The position numbers and the translations under genes are program-made. 64,000 nucleotides of DNA from Enterobacteriaceae bacterium LSJC7 (lineage in GTDB: Bacteria > Pseudomonadota > Gammaproteobacteria > Enterobacterales > Enterobacteriaceae). Shown one piece after another: positions 31,585-41,092 of this stretch. Position 1 is the first letter of the stretch. Every line of letters begins with the position of its first letter. The stretch lies in the NCBI GenBank assembly GCA_000302695.1, contig AMFN01000004.1, positions 186,001 through 250,000 of the forward strand. Reading direction: 5' to 3'. Under the pieces are notes generated by a model, which did not search any database, was not told where the DNA came from, and saw nothing but the letters and a program-made list of their open reading frames with translations.

Positions 31585-32248
31585 ATTGCTCGCCTGCGAG
31601 GGCGCGTGGGAACAGCACGTTGTTCTCAAGACTGATGTGGTTCATCAGGTCGTCAATGGTTTCATTAATGCCATTATACAGTGTGCGCCAGGTGGTGCAG
31701 GCTTCTGGCGGCGGCGTAACGTTATGGGTGATGTGCTTAATCACGTCGAGCAGTTCGCCTGCGCCGTCGTGCTCGCGTTCCATCACGCTAATTGGCCCGG
31801 CGGTCTGGCGGCCCATTCCCTGTTTAATCATCGGGAACAGAATTTGTTCTTCTTTCATCATGTGGCTGGAAAGCTCGTCGTGCAACTGGGTCAGGTATTT
31901 TGCCAGTCCGCGCGGTACGCTGGGTTTGTCGGCGTGCACGCGTTCAACTTTGGTGGCCTGTAAAATCAGCTCCGGCAGTTGCTCGCGATGGCGGTCGTGG
32001 TAGCGCACGATAATGTGGTCGATGATGTCGGCCAGCGGCGCGTGGCGCCAGTCCTTCTCCTGTGGCTCCAGCGCAAGCTGTGACAGCTGGGCTTCAATGG
32101 CGTCAAGATCGAGTTCACGTCGGCTGGCGGCATGGGCCAGCGTTTGCTTACCGCCGCAGCAGAAGTCCAGCGAGTATTGACGAAACAGCGCCGATGCGCG
32201 TGGAATGGTTAACGCAAGTTCACCCAGTGCCTGGTCCCGAAAAGCCAT
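31583..32248 (-). CDS. ytfE: Iron-sulfur cluster repair di-iron protein YtfE (RIC)
   Basis: YtfE is a di-iron hemerythrin-like protein that helps repair iron-sulfur clusters after nitrosative and oxidative stress. I start at the ATG at 32248 ([20 protein letters not shown]), giving 221 residues (E. coli 220). The N-terminal ScdA domain has [13 protein letters not shown]. The di-iron ligands are visible in [43 protein letters not shown] and [12 protein letters not shown] perfect NsrR operator lies 27 bp upstream, so nitric oxide should induce it. The ytfF gene that follows this area in E. coli survives only as a remnant beyond the promoter. Confidence 0.95.
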   Translation of the reverse strand: MAFRDQALGELALTIPRASALFRQYSLDFCCGGKQTLAHAASRRELDLDAIEAQLSQLALEPQEKDWRHAPLADIIDHIIVRYHDRHREQLPELILQATKVERVHADKPSVPRGLAKYLTQLHDELSSHMMKEEQILFPMIKQGMGRQTAGPISVMEREHDGAGELLDVIKHITHNVTPPPEACTTWRTLYNGINETIDDLMNHISLENNVLFPRALAGEQ

Positions 32249-32275
32249 AGCCAAAGTCCTCATCATGAATAATAT

Positions 32276-32298
32276 AAGATGCATTTTAAATGCATCTT
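32276..32298 (-). promoter_or_regulatory. NsrR operator of ytfE
   Basis: The arms AAGATGCATTT and AAATGCATCTT are separated by one T, a perfect 11-1-11 palindrome that fits the NsrR consensus (AAGATGCYTTT and its complement). It overlaps the likely promoter of ytfE; a -10-like TATATT lies at its ytfE-proximal edge. The nsrR gene is at 16536-16967 in this window. Confidence 0.9.
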
Positions 32299-32299
32299 A

Positions 32300-32642
32300 A
32301 TGTGAAGGCTATACCCTTTTTGAGGCAGGATGGGCTGTCGGCTGTCGTTTCTGTGGTTTTACGCAGAGTCATTATCGCGCCTGTAACCTGCGCGATAATG
32401 TCCGGTAATGTTGCCAGCGCGGTACGGTACAGCAAGCCCGTACTGGCTCTCAAACACGCTAAGCGGTCGGAGGATCGCCGTCGGCAGACGCTGGCTGGTT
32501 TTGTTCCCGCAGTGCGCACCGTCACCGCTGGCGGTAGAGCAGATTCGCGCTAATGGGCCGCTCCATCGGCAGCGTGCAGACAATCATAGTGGCGACTGGC
32601 GCACCAGATAGCGCCAGCAAGTCACAGATAAATCAGGCTGCC
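32300..32642 (-). pseudogene. ytfF: Decayed ytfF (DMT-family inner-membrane transporter) remnant
   Basis: On the minus strand, short pieces in shifting frames match E. coli YtfF, which sits at this place in K-12. From 32642 leftward: GSLIYL-stop-LAGAI matches its GNLIYYFCLASAI. After a frameshift, GAPVATMIVCTLP and ANLLYRQR match GAPVSTMIIGTLP and ANLLYSQR. Then about 130 residues are missing, and TSQRLPTAILRPLSVFES matches ASQLLPTVILGPLIVFET. After another frameshift, GLLYRTALATLPDIIAQVTG matches the C-terminal end. At least two frameshifts, a stop and a large deletion make it non-functional. The borders are approximate. Confidence 0.8.
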
Positions 32643-32662
32643 GACAGCGAAGAGCTATGGCA

Positions 32663-33517
32663 TTACTGGGCGAGTGCGGTACGCACACTCTGCGCTAGCG
32701 GCACGGTCGGGCGACCGAGCAGGCGGCTTAGCTGGCGGCTGTCATCATACAGGCCGCCTTTTGAGGCACCGATATCCGAATCCGCAAGCATGGCGGCCAG
32801 TCCCTGTGGCAGGCCAGCACCTACCAGTGCTGCGGTAAAGTCGGCTTCGCTCAGGTTCTGATAAACCACCGACCGGTTGCTCTGACGGCTGATTTCTGCG
32901 GACAGGTCTGCCAGCGTCCAGCCGCTGTCGCCTGCCAGTTCATAAACCTTGCCTGCCTGGTTGTTGGCGGTGATAACGCGTGCGGCGGCAGCGGCGTAGT
33001 CGGCACGCGGGGCTGCGGCAATTTTGCCTTCACCGGCGCTGCCGATGAACACGCCATGTTGCAGCGCAGGTGGCAGGCTGGCGAGGTAGTTTTCTACGTA
33101 CCAGCCGTTGCGCAGCAATACGTACGGCACGCCGGAATCGGCCAGCATTTTCTCGGTGGCGACGTGCTCATCAGCCAGCCCCAGCGGCGAGCGGTCTGCG
33201 TGCAGCAGGCTGGTGTAGGCAATTAACTGCACCTGTGCGCCTGCGGCAGCGTTGATGACATTGCGATGCTGTGGCGCGCGTTGGCCCACTTCGCTGGAGG
33301 AGATAAGCAGCACTTTTTCAACGCCCTGTAGCGCGGCGCGCAAAGCCGCTTCGTCGCCATAGTCAGCCTGGCGCACCTGAATACCGCGTGCGGCCAGGTC
33401 TTCTACTTTTGCCGGGTTACGCACAACCGCGACCAGTTTTTCAGGGGCAGTGGTTTTCAACAGTTCTTCAATAGCAAGGCGGCCAAGCTGGCCGGAGGCG
33501 CCGGTAATCGCAATCAT
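32663..33517 (-). CDS. qorB: NAD(P)H:quinone oxidoreductase QorB
   Basis: QorB (YtfG) is an NmrA-like, atypical short-chain dehydrogenase that reduces quinones with NADPH. I use the ATG at 33517 (MIAITGASGQLGRLAIEELL) after AAGGAG, giving 284 residues (E. coli 286). The nucleotide-binding GASGQLG is at the N-terminus, and the active-site region IAYTSLLHADRSPLGLADEH matches. It is divergent from qorR, its likely regulator, with 81 bp between the starts. Confidence 0.94.
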   Translation of the reverse strand: MIAITGASGQLGRLAIEELLKTTAPEKLVAVVRNPAKVEDLAARGIQVRQADYGDEAALRAALQGVEKVLLISSSEVGQRAPQHRNVINAAAGAQVQLIAYTSLLHADRSPLGLADEHVATEKMLADSGVPYVLLRNGWYVENYLASLPPALQHGVFIGSAGEGKIAAAPRADYAAAAARVITANNQAGKVYELAGDSGWTLADLSAEISRQSNRSVVYQNLSEADFTAALVGAGLPQGLAAMLADSDIGASKGGLYDDSRQLSRLLGRPTVPLAQSVRTALAQ

Positions 33518-33559
33518 GGTATGACTCCTTTTTGTGCAGGTTTTGTGGCACAATATCAG

Positions 33560-33599
33560 TAACACTAACTTTTAGTAAGTACATACAAAAAGGTAAGTA
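33560..33599. promoter_or_regulatory. Divergent qorB/qorR control region
   Basis: The gap holds the repeated 7-mer GTAAGTA (33575-33581 and 33593-33599, 18 bp apart) and the related inverted element ACTAACTTTTAGT. These could be binding sites for QorR, an HxlR-type regulator. This is inference from position and repetition. Confidence 0.4.
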
Positions 33600-33991
33600 T
33601 GAAAATACCTGACTCTGATAAAACCCTCAGCGAGCAACTGCGCGATGGCAACCTGTTTGCCGAGCAGTGCCCGTCGCGCGAGGTACTCAAGCACGTCACC
33701 AGCCGCTGGGGCGTGCTGATTCTGGTGGCCCTGCGTGATGGCACCCATCGCTTTAGCGACTTGCGCCGCAAAATGGGCGGTGTCAGCGAGAAGATGCTGG
33801 CGCAGACCTTGCAATGGCTGGAGGCCGACGGTTTTGTGCTGCGTAAGGCGTATGCCGTCGTGCCGCCGCACGTTGAGTATAGCCTTACGCCGCTGGGCCG
33901 TGAGGTGAGCGAAAAAGTCGCCGCGCTGGCGGACTGGATTGAGGTAAACCTGCCGCAGGTGATGGCTGCGCGCCCGCAGCCCGCAGCGTAA
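33599..33991 (+). CDS. qorR: HxlR-family redox-sensing regulator QorR
   Basis: QorR (YtfH) is a winged-helix HxlR-family protein. The 130-residue frame matches E. coli QorR (126): the conserved Cys in NLFAEQCPSREVLKHVTSRW, the recognition part RFSDLRRKMGGVSEKMLAQTL, and PPHVEYSLTPLGREVSEKV. Close relatives sense electrophiles or quinones through this Cys. It lies divergent to qorB and probably controls it. The start ATG follows AAAGGTAAGT. Confidence 0.92.
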   Translation: MKIPDSDKTLSEQLRDGNLFAEQCPSREVLKHVTSRWGVLILVALRDGTHRFSDLRRKMGGVSEKMLAQTLQWLEADGFVLRKAYAVVPPHVEYSLTPLGREVSEKVAALADWIEVNLPQVMAARPQPAA

Positions 33992-34054
33992 ACCGGTGAG
34001 ATAAATATTTCCCGCTGTGCGGCATCACAGCGCTGAAGACGGCATCAGGCGCGT

Positions 34055-34522
34055 TTAGGGCAGCAGCGGTTCGATAATGGCGAAGAACGCATCTTCGCAA
34101 AACGCGCTGCGCCCGCCTGGTGCATTAGCCAGGCTGTAGCGCCAGTCCATGTCCTGGCCCGAGCGCATGAACAGGCGGGCCAGCGGGGTGACGTTGTTGT
34201 CAACGCCGAGGCTGACCTCAACGCATCCTGTTACGCCTTGCCCGTACAAAAACGCCGGAGTAAATCTTACCGTTCTGTTTTTATAGCGCAGCACAATAGC
34301 GGGAACAGAAAACTGCCTGCCGCCAATAAGCAGTTCAATTAAGGTAACGGAGGTTGTTTCCGTCTGGATCCCGGTGTCCGTCAACCACTCCTCCATCTCG
34401 TCCTGGAGTTGCGTCATTCTCTGGCGGAACTCGGCAATATCAGCCTGGCCTTTATTGGTAAACGAGCCACTCTGAGGTTGCTGCTCCTGGAGCTTTTTGA
34501 GAAAGCGTGCTTTTGCTGTCAT
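34055..34522 (-). CDS. Hypothetical protein of 155 residues
   Basis: The frame begins at ATG 34522 (MTAKARFLKKLQEQQPQSGS) with a fair site (CAGGTAAG). The first ~50 residues are helical and charged (ADIAEFRQRMTQLQDEMEEW), possibly coiled coil. The rest is a mixed alpha/beta domain (TLIELLIGGRQFSVPAIVLRY, RFTPAFLYGQGVTGCVEVSL). There is no signal peptide or membrane segment. I do not recognise the family. It sits between qorR and cpdB, where E. coli K-12 has nothing comparable, and its strand matches cpdB. The coding look (codon use, ribosome binding site) is good, so I think it is real. Confidence 0.7.
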   Translation of the reverse strand: MTAKARFLKKLQEQQPQSGSFTNKGQADIAEFRQRMTQLQDEMEEWLTDTGIQTETTSVTLIELLIGGRQFSVPAIVLRYKNRTVRFTPAFLYGQGVTGCVEVSLGVDNNVTPLARLFMRSGQDMDWRYSLANAPGGRSAFCEDAFFAIIEPLLP

Positions 34523-34596
34523 AGCTTACCTGTTATGTACAACCTAATCATAAAAGTGAATGCAATGGCCTCCCATTTGCACCAGGAGGCCAGCGC

Positions 34597-36543
34597 TTAA
34601 GGTTGGCGTAAATCCAGCCGGTATACGGCAAAACCGATATCGTCTGTGCCGGTTAACGTCATCGGGTACTGCGCCTGAGCCTTGATAAACTCTGCCGCCC
34701 GGGCTGAGGGCGAGGTTTCAAAGCGGATATCGAGCGCTGTTTTGCTCGCGATGGGGCTAAAGCGCCAGTTATTGTCGGCTGCCGGATGGATCTCACCGTT
34801 TTTACGCGACTCGTCGGCAATCCAGGCTGCTACAATCGCGCGGTTTTCATCAGGCGCGGCGATCGCCACGTTCTGTTCACCGGTCCCGGCAAACTTGCCG
34901 CCGTAAGCGCGATAGGTATTGGTCGCAACCAGGAAGAGCGCCTGTGGGTCAACCGGCTTGCCGTTATAGCTCAGTGCGGTAATGCGCTGCGCCTGTGGGT
35001 TCACCTGCTGGCATTCGCCATCGTAGCGGGCGGGTTGTGTGATATCAATCTGGTAATTGACGCCATCGATCACGTCAAAGTTATAGGTACGAAAGCCTTC
35101 CCAGTTAAGCAGTGGCTGCGGTTTGCTCTGCGTGACGTCTATCTGGTTAAACATGCCCGCAGAGCATTCCAGCCACTCTTTAAGCTGCTGGCCGTTCACT
35201 TTCACTACCGCCAGCGTGTTGGAGTAAATATAAAGATCGGCGGCGTTGCGGTACGTTAGCGGGCCTTTGGCCACTTCCACATAGCCGGTGGGATCGTTTT
35301 TGCGGCCCCCGGCGCGAAACGGTGCCGCAGCGGCGAGCACCGGCAGGTTTTGCAGATCGGGGTCGCCCTGAATGTGGCGTTCAACCCAGGCGCGCTGGGC
35401 GTTATTCACCACCTGCACGGTCGGATCGTCCTGCACCAGCGCCAGGTAGCTCACCATATCGTCGGCAGATTTGCCGATGGGCTTGCCGACAAACTCGCGC
35501 GTCGCGTCGTGATCGTGAGCCAACAGTCGAGCCAGGTCGTTATCCTGAGCGATGAGCGACTGCTTCGCGGTTTTATCAAAAATCGGCCGCGCCTCGGCGC
35601 GCGCGTCGGTCCGCTTCCAGCTACCGCTGTCGTTATTCAACACCAGATCCACCACGCCGAGATGATCGCCCCACATGCCGGGCATCACGGCGGGTACACC
35701 GTTGAGCGTGCCTTTTGCAATATCGGCACCGGGAATGCTGGCAAAGTCGTTACCCGGAAATACCGCGTGCGCATGGCCAAACAGAACGGCATCCACGCCG
35801 GGCACCTGGCTTAAGTAATACACTGAGTTCTCGGCCATCGCGCGGTAAGGCTCGGCAGACAGCCCGGAATGGGCAATGACAACAATCAGATCCGCGCCCT
35901 CACGCAGCATTTTCGGCACGTACTGGCGTGCGGTTTCGGTGATATCGCCCACGGTGACTTTGCCGCTGAGGTGGGCTTTGTCCCAGGTCGCTATCTGTGG
36001 CGGCACCAGCCCGAGATAACCAATGCGCAGGCTTTGGGTTTTGCCCTCGCGGTCTTTCACCTGGGTTTCTTTAATCAGGTAGGGTGTGAACATCGGTTTG
36101 CCGGTAGCGCTGTCGATGATATTGGCGTTGATGTATGGAAAATGCGCCCCGGCCAGCGCGGTATGCAGGTAGTCCAGCCCGTAATTAAATTCGTGGTTGC
36201 CGAGGTTGCCAACGGTGTAATCAAGCGTATTCATCGCTTTATAAACCGGATGAATCTCGCCGTTCTTCAGGCCTTTTGCCGCGGTGTAGTCACCCAGCGG
36301 GCTGCCCTGAATCAAATCGCCGTTGTCCACCAGCACGCTGTTGGCGACCTCAGCACGTGCCGCCTTGATAAGGCTTGCGGTGCGTACCAGTCCGAAGCGT
36401 TCGCTGGGCGCATCCTTGTAATAATCAAAGTCCATCATATTGCTGTGCAGATCGCTGGTTTCAAGAATACGTAAATCCACCGTCGCGGCCTGCACGCCCG
36501 CGCTAACCAGCATGGCCAGAAGCGTTGCACTAAACTTAATCAT
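34597..36543 (-). CDS. cpdB: 2',3'-cyclic-nucleotide 2'-phosphodiesterase / 3'-nucleotidase CpdB
   Basis: CpdB is a periplasmic bifunctional enzyme that opens 2',3'-cyclic nucleotides and removes 3'-phosphates, helping use extracellular nucleotides. The start at 36543 ([20 protein letters not shown]) is a clear signal peptide; an ATG directly before it is an equal choice. It gives 648 residues (E. coli 647). The metallophosphatase part has [23 protein letters not shown] and GHAHAVFPG; the C-terminal 5'-nucleotidase part has YAAYGGKF-like [13 protein letters not shown]. It is divergent from cysQ, the 3'-phosphoadenosine phosphate phosphatase. Confidence 0.95.
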   Translation of the reverse strand: MIKFSATLLAMLVSAGVQAATVDLRILETSDLHSNMMDFDYYKDAPSERFGLVRTASLIKAARAEVANSVLVDNGDLIQGSPLGDYTAAKGLKNGEIHPVYKAMNTLDYTVGNLGNHEFNYGLDYLHTALAGAHFPYINANIIDSATGKPMFTPYLIKETQVKDREGKTQSLRIGYLGLVPPQIATWDKAHLSGKVTVGDITETARQYVPKMLREGADLIVVIAHSGLSAEPYRAMAENSVYYLSQVPGVDAVLFGHAHAVFPGNDFASIPGADIAKGTLNGVPAVMPGMWGDHLGVVDLVLNNDSGSWKRTDARAEARPIFDKTAKQSLIAQDNDLARLLAHDHDATREFVGKPIGKSADDMVSYLALVQDDPTVQVVNNAQRAWVERHIQGDPDLQNLPVLAAAAPFRAGGRKNDPTGYVEVAKGPLTYRNAADLYIYSNTLAVVKVNGQQLKEWLECSAGMFNQIDVTQSKPQPLLNWEGFRTYNFDVIDGVNYQIDITQPARYDGECQQVNPQAQRITALSYNGKPVDPQALFLVATNTYRAYGGKFAGTGEQNVAIAAPDENRAIVAAWIADESRKNGEIHPAADNNWRFSPIASKTALDIRFETSPSARAAEFIKAQAQYPMTLTGTDDIGFAVYRLDLRQP

Positions 36544-36762
36544 CATTAATGTCCTTTTCAGAGCTGCGCCACAAAAAACGCTGTATCTCATTATCCGTTT
36601 CATTCAGAACAGAGAATGGTGCCAGATTCTGAAAGCCGTAAACCGGAATCGCTTCACAGATAGCGCAGCCCGGCGTAATGAGATATAAAACTCGGTTAAT
36701 AAAACAAAGCGTTAACCCCTTTCGCGGTGCGTGATTGTGGCGAGACACTAAGAGGTGGAACG

Positions 36763-37509
36763 ATGTTAGAGAACATTTGCCAGATTGCGAAGGAGGCGGG
36801 TGATGCCATCATGCAGGTCTACCACGGCGAAAAACCGCTACAGGCCAGCAATAAATCCGATGATTCGCCAGTCACGGCGGCAGATATCGCCGCGCACACT
36901 ATTATCATCAATGCATTACAGGCCTTGACGCCGGATGTGCCGGTGTTGTCAGAAGAAGACCCACCCGGCTGGGAGGTGCGCCGTCACTGGCAGCGCTACT
37001 GGCTGGTGGACCCGCTGGACGGCACCAAAGAGTTCCTCAAGCGCAACGGTGAGTTTACGGTGAATATCGCGTTGATAGACGCCGGTAAGCCGGTGCTCGG
37101 TGTGGTGTACGCCCCCGCGCTTAAGGTGATGTACAGCGCAGAGCAGGGCAAAGCGTGGAAAGAGGAGGGCGGCGTGCGCAACCCGATTCAGGTGCGCGAC
37201 GCCAGGCCTCCGCAGGTGGTCATCAGCCGCTCGCACAGCGACAACGCGGAGCTTGATGAATATCTCCAGCAGCTTGGCGAGCACCAGACCACCACCATTG
37301 GCTCCTCACTCAAATTTTGCCTGGTGGCAGAGGGCAAAGCGCAGCTTTACCCCCGTTTTGGCGAAACCACCAATATCTGGGACACCGCCGCCGGTCACGC
37401 CGTGGCCGTGGCTGCCGGGGCGCATGTGAACGACTGGACCGGCCACCCGCTGGACTACACGCCGCGCGAGTCCTTCCTCAACCCTGGTTTTCGGGTTTCT
37501 ATTTTTTAA
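36763..37509 (+). CDS. cysQ: 3'(2'),5'-bisphosphate nucleotidase CysQ
   Basis: CysQ hydrolyses 3'-phosphoadenosine 5'-phosphate, a by-product of sulfate assimilation that inhibits other enzymes. I use the ATG at 36763 ([20 protein letters not shown]) after AGAGGTGG, giving 248 residues (E. coli 246). The metal-binding inositol-monophosphatase motifs are complete: [20 protein letters not shown] and [16 protein letters not shown]. Its 3' end overlaps the convergent ytfJ by 11 bp, so the two transcripts are complementary at their ends. Confidence 0.95.
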   Translation: MLENICQIAKEAGDAIMQVYHGEKPLQASNKSDDSPVTAADIAAHTIIINALQALTPDVPVLSEEDPPGWEVRRHWQRYWLVDPLDGTKEFLKRNGEFTVNIALIDAGKPVLGVVYAPALKVMYSAEQGKAWKEEGGVRNPIQVRDARPPQVVISRSHSDNAELDEYLQQLGEHQTTTIGSSLKFCLVAEGKAQLYPRFGETTNIWDTAAGHAVAVAAGAHVNDWTGHPLDYTPRESFLNPGFRVSIF

Positions 37510-38053
37510 GTAACTCATGCAGCAGGTCGGTGACTTGCTGCACCTCCTGCTCACTCAGCGCACCGTCTTTGGCAAAACGCACACGACCGTCTTTATCCAG
37601 CACGGCAATCGCTGAACCTTTGGCTTCCAGCTGCCATGCCTTGCGTGCCGCACCGTTGCTGTCGACCACAAACTGCGACCACGGATACTGGCGCTTGTTG
37701 CCCTCAATGCTGGTGCGCACAAACATGCCGGTGCCGGGGATAGCGTCGTCGGTGTTCACAATGGTGGTGGTCTGGTAGCGGTCATGCGGCAGATTCGCTG
37801 ACTTAATGGCTTCAATCAGCGCGGCGTTCATCTCTTTGGCTGACGAGCGCCCGGCAATGTGCTGTAACACGCGCACTTTGCCCGGTAGCTGGGCGCTGTT
37901 CCAGTTTTTGTAGCTGAAGTTATCGTTCTCCAGCACCAGTTCGCCCTTATCGGCAATGCCGACAGGCGCGACGCGTTGGTTCATCTCAAAGTTGTGGGCC
38001 AGTGCGCCAAGTGGCAGCAGCAGGGCGACGGCGAGGGCGATACGCAGGCTCAT
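37499..38053 (-). CDS. ytfJ: Periplasmic thioredoxin-like protein YtfJ
   Basis: The 184-residue protein has the E. coli length, a signal peptide ([21 protein letters not shown]) and the YtfJ-family core ([57 protein letters not shown]). The fold is thioredoxin-like, but I see no CxxC pair, so classical disulfide chemistry is not supported. It is convergent to cysQ with an 11-bp overlap. Confidence 0.93.
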   Translation of the reverse strand: MSLRIALAVALLLPLGALAHNFEMNQRVAPVGIADKGELVLENDNFSYKNWNSAQLPGKVRVLQHIAGRSSAKEMNAALIEAIKSANLPHDRYQTTTIVNTDDAIPGTGMFVRTSIEGNKRQYPWSQFVVDSNGAARKAWQLEAKGSAIAVLDKDGRVRFAKDGALSEQEVQQVTDLLHELLKK

Positions 38054-38385
38054 AATTACTCCCGGTGTTATTGTTTTGTTGAAAAGATGTCAGACCAGTT
38101 CCTGTTACTGAAGCTTATGTGCAATCCGCTGGCCTTTCACGCAATGAGGATGCCAGTTTGCGGCATGGCGCACAGAACATGGAGAAATTAGGGGCTTATG
38201 CTGATTTGTGTTTAGCTCTGAAAAGAATCTTCTGAAAGATTGTAATAATAACGTAAATAAAAAGGTGCAAACTGGGTGCTCTTTTGATTTTGGGCTATAG
38301 TTCTGAGGCATCAAAATTTTGCGCTTCATTGGTCGGGGGCTAACTGTGGCACCGCAGGAGCGTAGACACTTGCAGGAGATAAAGA
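38054..38385. other. Divergent ytfJ/ytfK intergenic region
   Basis: This 332-bp stretch should hold promoters for both genes. The part nearer ytfK is AT-rich (38221-38300). In E. coli, ytfK responds to phosphate starvation and PhoB; I could not see a convincing PhoB box here. Confidence 0.5.
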
Positions 38386-38592
38386 ATGAAAATTTTCCAA
38401 CGTTATAACCCGCTTCAGGTGGCTAAGTACGTAAAAATCCTGTTCCGTGGACGGTTATATATCAAGGACGTTGGCGCTTTCGAGTTTGATAAGGGCAAAA
38501 TTCTTTTACCTAAGGTGAAAGACAAGCAGCATCTCTCCGTCATGTCTGAGGTTAACCGCCAGGTACTGCGTATGCAGACAGAGCTGGCGTAA
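38386..38592 (+). CDS. ytfK: SpoT-binding stringent-response modulator YtfK
   Basis: YtfK (68 residues, DUF1107) binds SpoT in E. coli and shifts it toward (p)ppGpp synthesis during phosphate or fatty-acid starvation. The sequence ([20 protein letters not shown]... ending [11 protein letters not shown]) has the E. coli length and is highly conserved. The start follows GGAG by a normal distance. It stands alone, and the hairpin at 38613-38634 separates it from ytfL. Confidence 0.94.
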   Translation: MKIFQRYNPLQVAKYVKILFRGRLYIKDVGAFEFDKGKILLPKVKDKQHLSVMSEVNRQVLRMQTELA

Positions 38593-38606
38593 CGCGACGG
38601 TCAGGA

Positions 38607-38634
38607 CAAAAAAACGGCCCCGAGTGGGGCCGTT
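38607..38634 (-). terminator. Terminator between ytfK and ytfL
   Basis: The stem AACGGCCCC/GGGGCCGTT with a 4-nt loop has a run of seven T on the minus strand, so it ends ytfL well. On the plus strand the T run is weak, but the hairpin may also serve ytfK. Confidence 0.85.
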
Positions 38635-38652
38635 AGTGTTTCTGAGGCGCGC

Positions 38653-39987
38653 TTACGCGACGTTTTGCTCGCCCGGCGCTTTGGGCAGCAGCGGGGCGGC
38701 CGGTTTACTGTCGATGCGCGTTACCAGCAACTGGTCGATGCGGTGGTTATCAATATCCACCACCTCAAACTTATAGCCGGAGTACTTCACCGAGTCGGTG
38801 CGTTTAGGGATTTTGCGCAGCATATACATCATAAAGCCGCCGATGGTTTCGTAATTGTCGGAGTGCGGGAACTCGTCGATATCCAGCACGCGCATCACGT
38901 CGTCAATCGGCGTGCCGCCTTCGACCAGCCAGGAGTTCTCATCGCGCGCGACAATCTGCTCTTCCATGCCCTGGCCGACCAGGTCACCCATCAGCGTGGT
39001 CATTACGTCGTTAAGCGTGATGATGCCCACCACCAGCGCGTATTCGTTCATGATGACGGCAAAGTCCTCACCGGCGCTTTTGAAGCTTTCCAGCGCTTCA
39101 GAGAGTGTGAGCGTGTCAGGCACAATCAGCGCGTTGCGGATTTGCACGCCGCTACTGAGCGCCAGACTCTGGTTAGCCAGCACGCGGTTAAGCAGCTCTT
39201 TGGAGTCCACATAACCAATGATGTGGTCAATATCGTCGTTACAGACGAGGAATTTAGAGTGCGGGTGCTCGGCCACTTTACTCTTCAGGCTCTGCTCGTC
39301 TTCGTGCAGATTGAACCAGATAACGTTCTCGCGTGAGGTCATTGAGGACGGCACGGTACGCGATTCCAGCTCAAACACGTTTTCAATCAGCTCATGTTCC
39401 TGCTTGCGCAGTACGCCTGCCAGTGCACCGGCTTCCACCACCGCGTAAATGTCGTCGGAGGTGATGTCGTCTTTACGTACCATTGGTAGTTTGAAAATGC
39501 GGAAAATGACGTTTGCCAGGCCGTTGAAGAACCACACCAGCGGGCGGAACACGACAAGGCAGAAGCGCATCGGGTTGATTATCCGTAACGCGATGGTTTC
39601 CGGGGCTATCATACCGATGCGTTTCGGGGTCAGGTCGGCGATGAGAATAAACAGGCCGGTGACCAGCGTAAACGACAAAATAAAGCTGATTTGCTCTGCC
39701 AGTTCATCCGACATTACGCGCACCAGCATCTCTTTGAACGCCGGAGAGAACGCAGCGTCACCGACGATACCGCCAAGAATGGCGACGGCGTTAAGGCCAA
39801 TCTGCACCACGGTGAAAAACATACCGGGGCTTTCCTGCATCTTCAGCACGCGCTGGGCGTTAATATTGCCTTCATCGGCCATCAGTTTGAGCTTGATTTT
39901 GCGCGACGCGGCAAGCGAAATCTCAGACATTGAAAAGAACGCACTGATGGCTATCAGACAAAGTATTATCAAAATACTGTTTAACAT
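38653..39987 (-). CDS. ytfL: CNNM/CorC-family membrane protein YtfL
   Basis: The 444-residue protein (E. coli 447) has the standard layout of the hemolysin C/CNNM family. A DUF21 membrane domain with about four hydrophobic segments is at ~1-195, a CBS-domain pair at ~215-335 (TSRENVIWFNLHEDEQSLKS, IVPDTLTLSEALESFKSAGED), and a CorC/HlyC domain at the end (EGGTPIDDVMRVLDIDEFP). Relatives are linked to magnesium, sodium or putrescine export; in E. coli YtfL was tied to cadaverine/putrescine tolerance. The substrate here is not shown by sequence. Confidence 0.93.
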   Translation of the reverse strand: MLNSILIILCLIAISAFFSMSEISLAASRKIKLKLMADEGNINAQRVLKMQESPGMFFTVVQIGLNAVAILGGIVGDAAFSPAFKEMLVRVMSDELAEQISFILSFTLVTGLFILIADLTPKRIGMIAPETIALRIINPMRFCLVVFRPLVWFFNGLANVIFRIFKLPMVRKDDITSDDIYAVVEAGALAGVLRKQEHELIENVFELESRTVPSSMTSRENVIWFNLHEDEQSLKSKVAEHPHSKFLVCNDDIDHIIGYVDSKELLNRVLANQSLALSSGVQIRNALIVPDTLTLSEALESFKSAGEDFAVIMNEYALVVGIITLNDVMTTLMGDLVGQGMEEQIVARDENSWLVEGGTPIDDVMRVLDIDEFPHSDNYETIGGFMMYMLRKIPKRTDSVKYSGYKFEVVDIDNHRIDQLLVTRIDSKPAAPLLPKAPGEQNVA

Positions 39988-40120
39988 ATCTTATCCGGCC
40001 TCACTGGCCAGATCCTCGGAAGGGAAGTGGATAAATGCCTGTGGCTGCTACCCGTTATGTGCGCCAGGGCTTAAAAAAAGCCTGCGCCGCTGCGGTCTTA
40101 AGCCTTGCGGATAACACACT

Positions 40121-40150
40121 AAAAAACCGGTCCGAAGGCGCTGGACCGGT
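40121..40150 (-). terminator. Intrinsic terminator after msrA
   Basis: The stem ACCGGTCC/GGACCGGT (40127-40134 and 40143-40150) is followed on the minus strand by six T. It ends the msrA transcript before ytfL. Confidence 0.88.
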
Positions 40151-40233
40151 CAGTTTCAAGGGCTAGTATAGCGTAAGCCCCGCAGGGCCTGCCAGAGGAC
40201 AAATCAGCCCCCTGCAATTATCTCAGGACGTGA

Positions 40234-40875
40234 TTACACGTTTTCAGGCGGTAAACACACGCCAGTCCCGCCAATGCCGCAGTAGCCATACGGATTTTTA
40301 TGCAGGTACTGCTGGTGTTCATCCTCGGCGTAGTAGAACGGCGTGGCGTCGGCAATCTCGGTGGTGATGTGGCGCGTATCACCGGCTGCCTCCATTGCGG
40401 CCTGGTAGCGGGCAAGGCTTGCGCGTGCGGCGGCATCCTGCTCTGGCGTCAGCGGATAAATGGCCGAGCGGTACTGGGTGCCGCTGTCGTTGCCCTGGCG
40501 CATTCCCTGGGCCGGGTCGTGGTTTTCCCAGAAAGTGTGCAACAGTTGCTCATAGCTGATGACGTTTGGATCGTAGACCACGCGCACCGCCTCGGTGTGG
40601 CCGGTCTGGCCACTGCACACTTCGCGGTAGGTTGGGTTTGGCGTATAGCCCCCCGCGTAGCCTGCCGCCGTGCTGTAGACGCCAGGCAGCTGCCAGAACA
40701 GACGTTCGACGCCCCAGAAGCAGCCCATCCCGAACAGCGCCACTTCCATTGTGGCAGGAATATTGCTCATCGAATGGCCGTTTACGGCATGGAGTGTGGC
40801 GACCGGCATGGGGGTATTGCGACCTGGCAGCGCATCTGCCGGGGCGACAAGATGGGATTTATCAAAGAATTTCAC
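40234..40875 (-). CDS. msrA: Peptide methionine (S)-S-oxide reductase MsrA
   Basis: MsrA repairs oxidised methionine of the S form with thioredoxin as donor. I use the GTG at 40875 ([20 protein letters not shown]), preceded by GGGAG, which aligns with the E. coli start; the ATG at 40911 would add 12 unmatched residues. The 213-residue protein has the active-site Cys in [14 protein letters not shown], the substrate residues in [19 protein letters not shown], and the recycling Cys near the end ([12 protein letters not shown]). It is divergent from tamA. Confidence 0.96.
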   Translation of the reverse strand: MKFFDKSHLVAPADALPGRNTPMPVATLHAVNGHSMSNIPATMEVALFGMGCFWGVERLFWQLPGVYSTAAGYAGGYTPNPTYREVCSGQTGHTEAVRVVYDPNVISYEQLLHTFWENHDPAQGMRQGNDSGTQYRSAIYPLTPEQDAAARASLARYQAAMEAAGDTRHITTEIADATPFYYAEDEHQQYLHKNPYGYCGIGGTGVCLPPENV

Positions 40876-41092
40876 GTGTTTTTCTCCCGAAGAGCGTCTA
40901 AAAAACCGCAACTGCCGTCACACTGTTGTAACCAGGCGAGGATTTGCGGACAATAAAGACAGCCTATATTTAATAAGAATTATTTGGGACATTAACAAAT
41001 TTTCAACCCCTGGGAGTCAGGGGATTTGTTTAGCCGTGGAACGGCGACAGGTTTTTGCCTCAGGCAAAGACAAGGGATATTCAGGAGTAAAC

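Noticed and set aside
39449-40114. 221-codon plus-strand frame opposite ytfL
   Set aside because: Shadow frame rich in Ser, Arg and Ile. ytfL on the other strand is conserved along its full length.
40751-41092. N-terminal extension of tamA
   Set aside because: It overlaps msrA on the other strand. The signal peptide and ribosome binding site place the start at the GTG at 41093.
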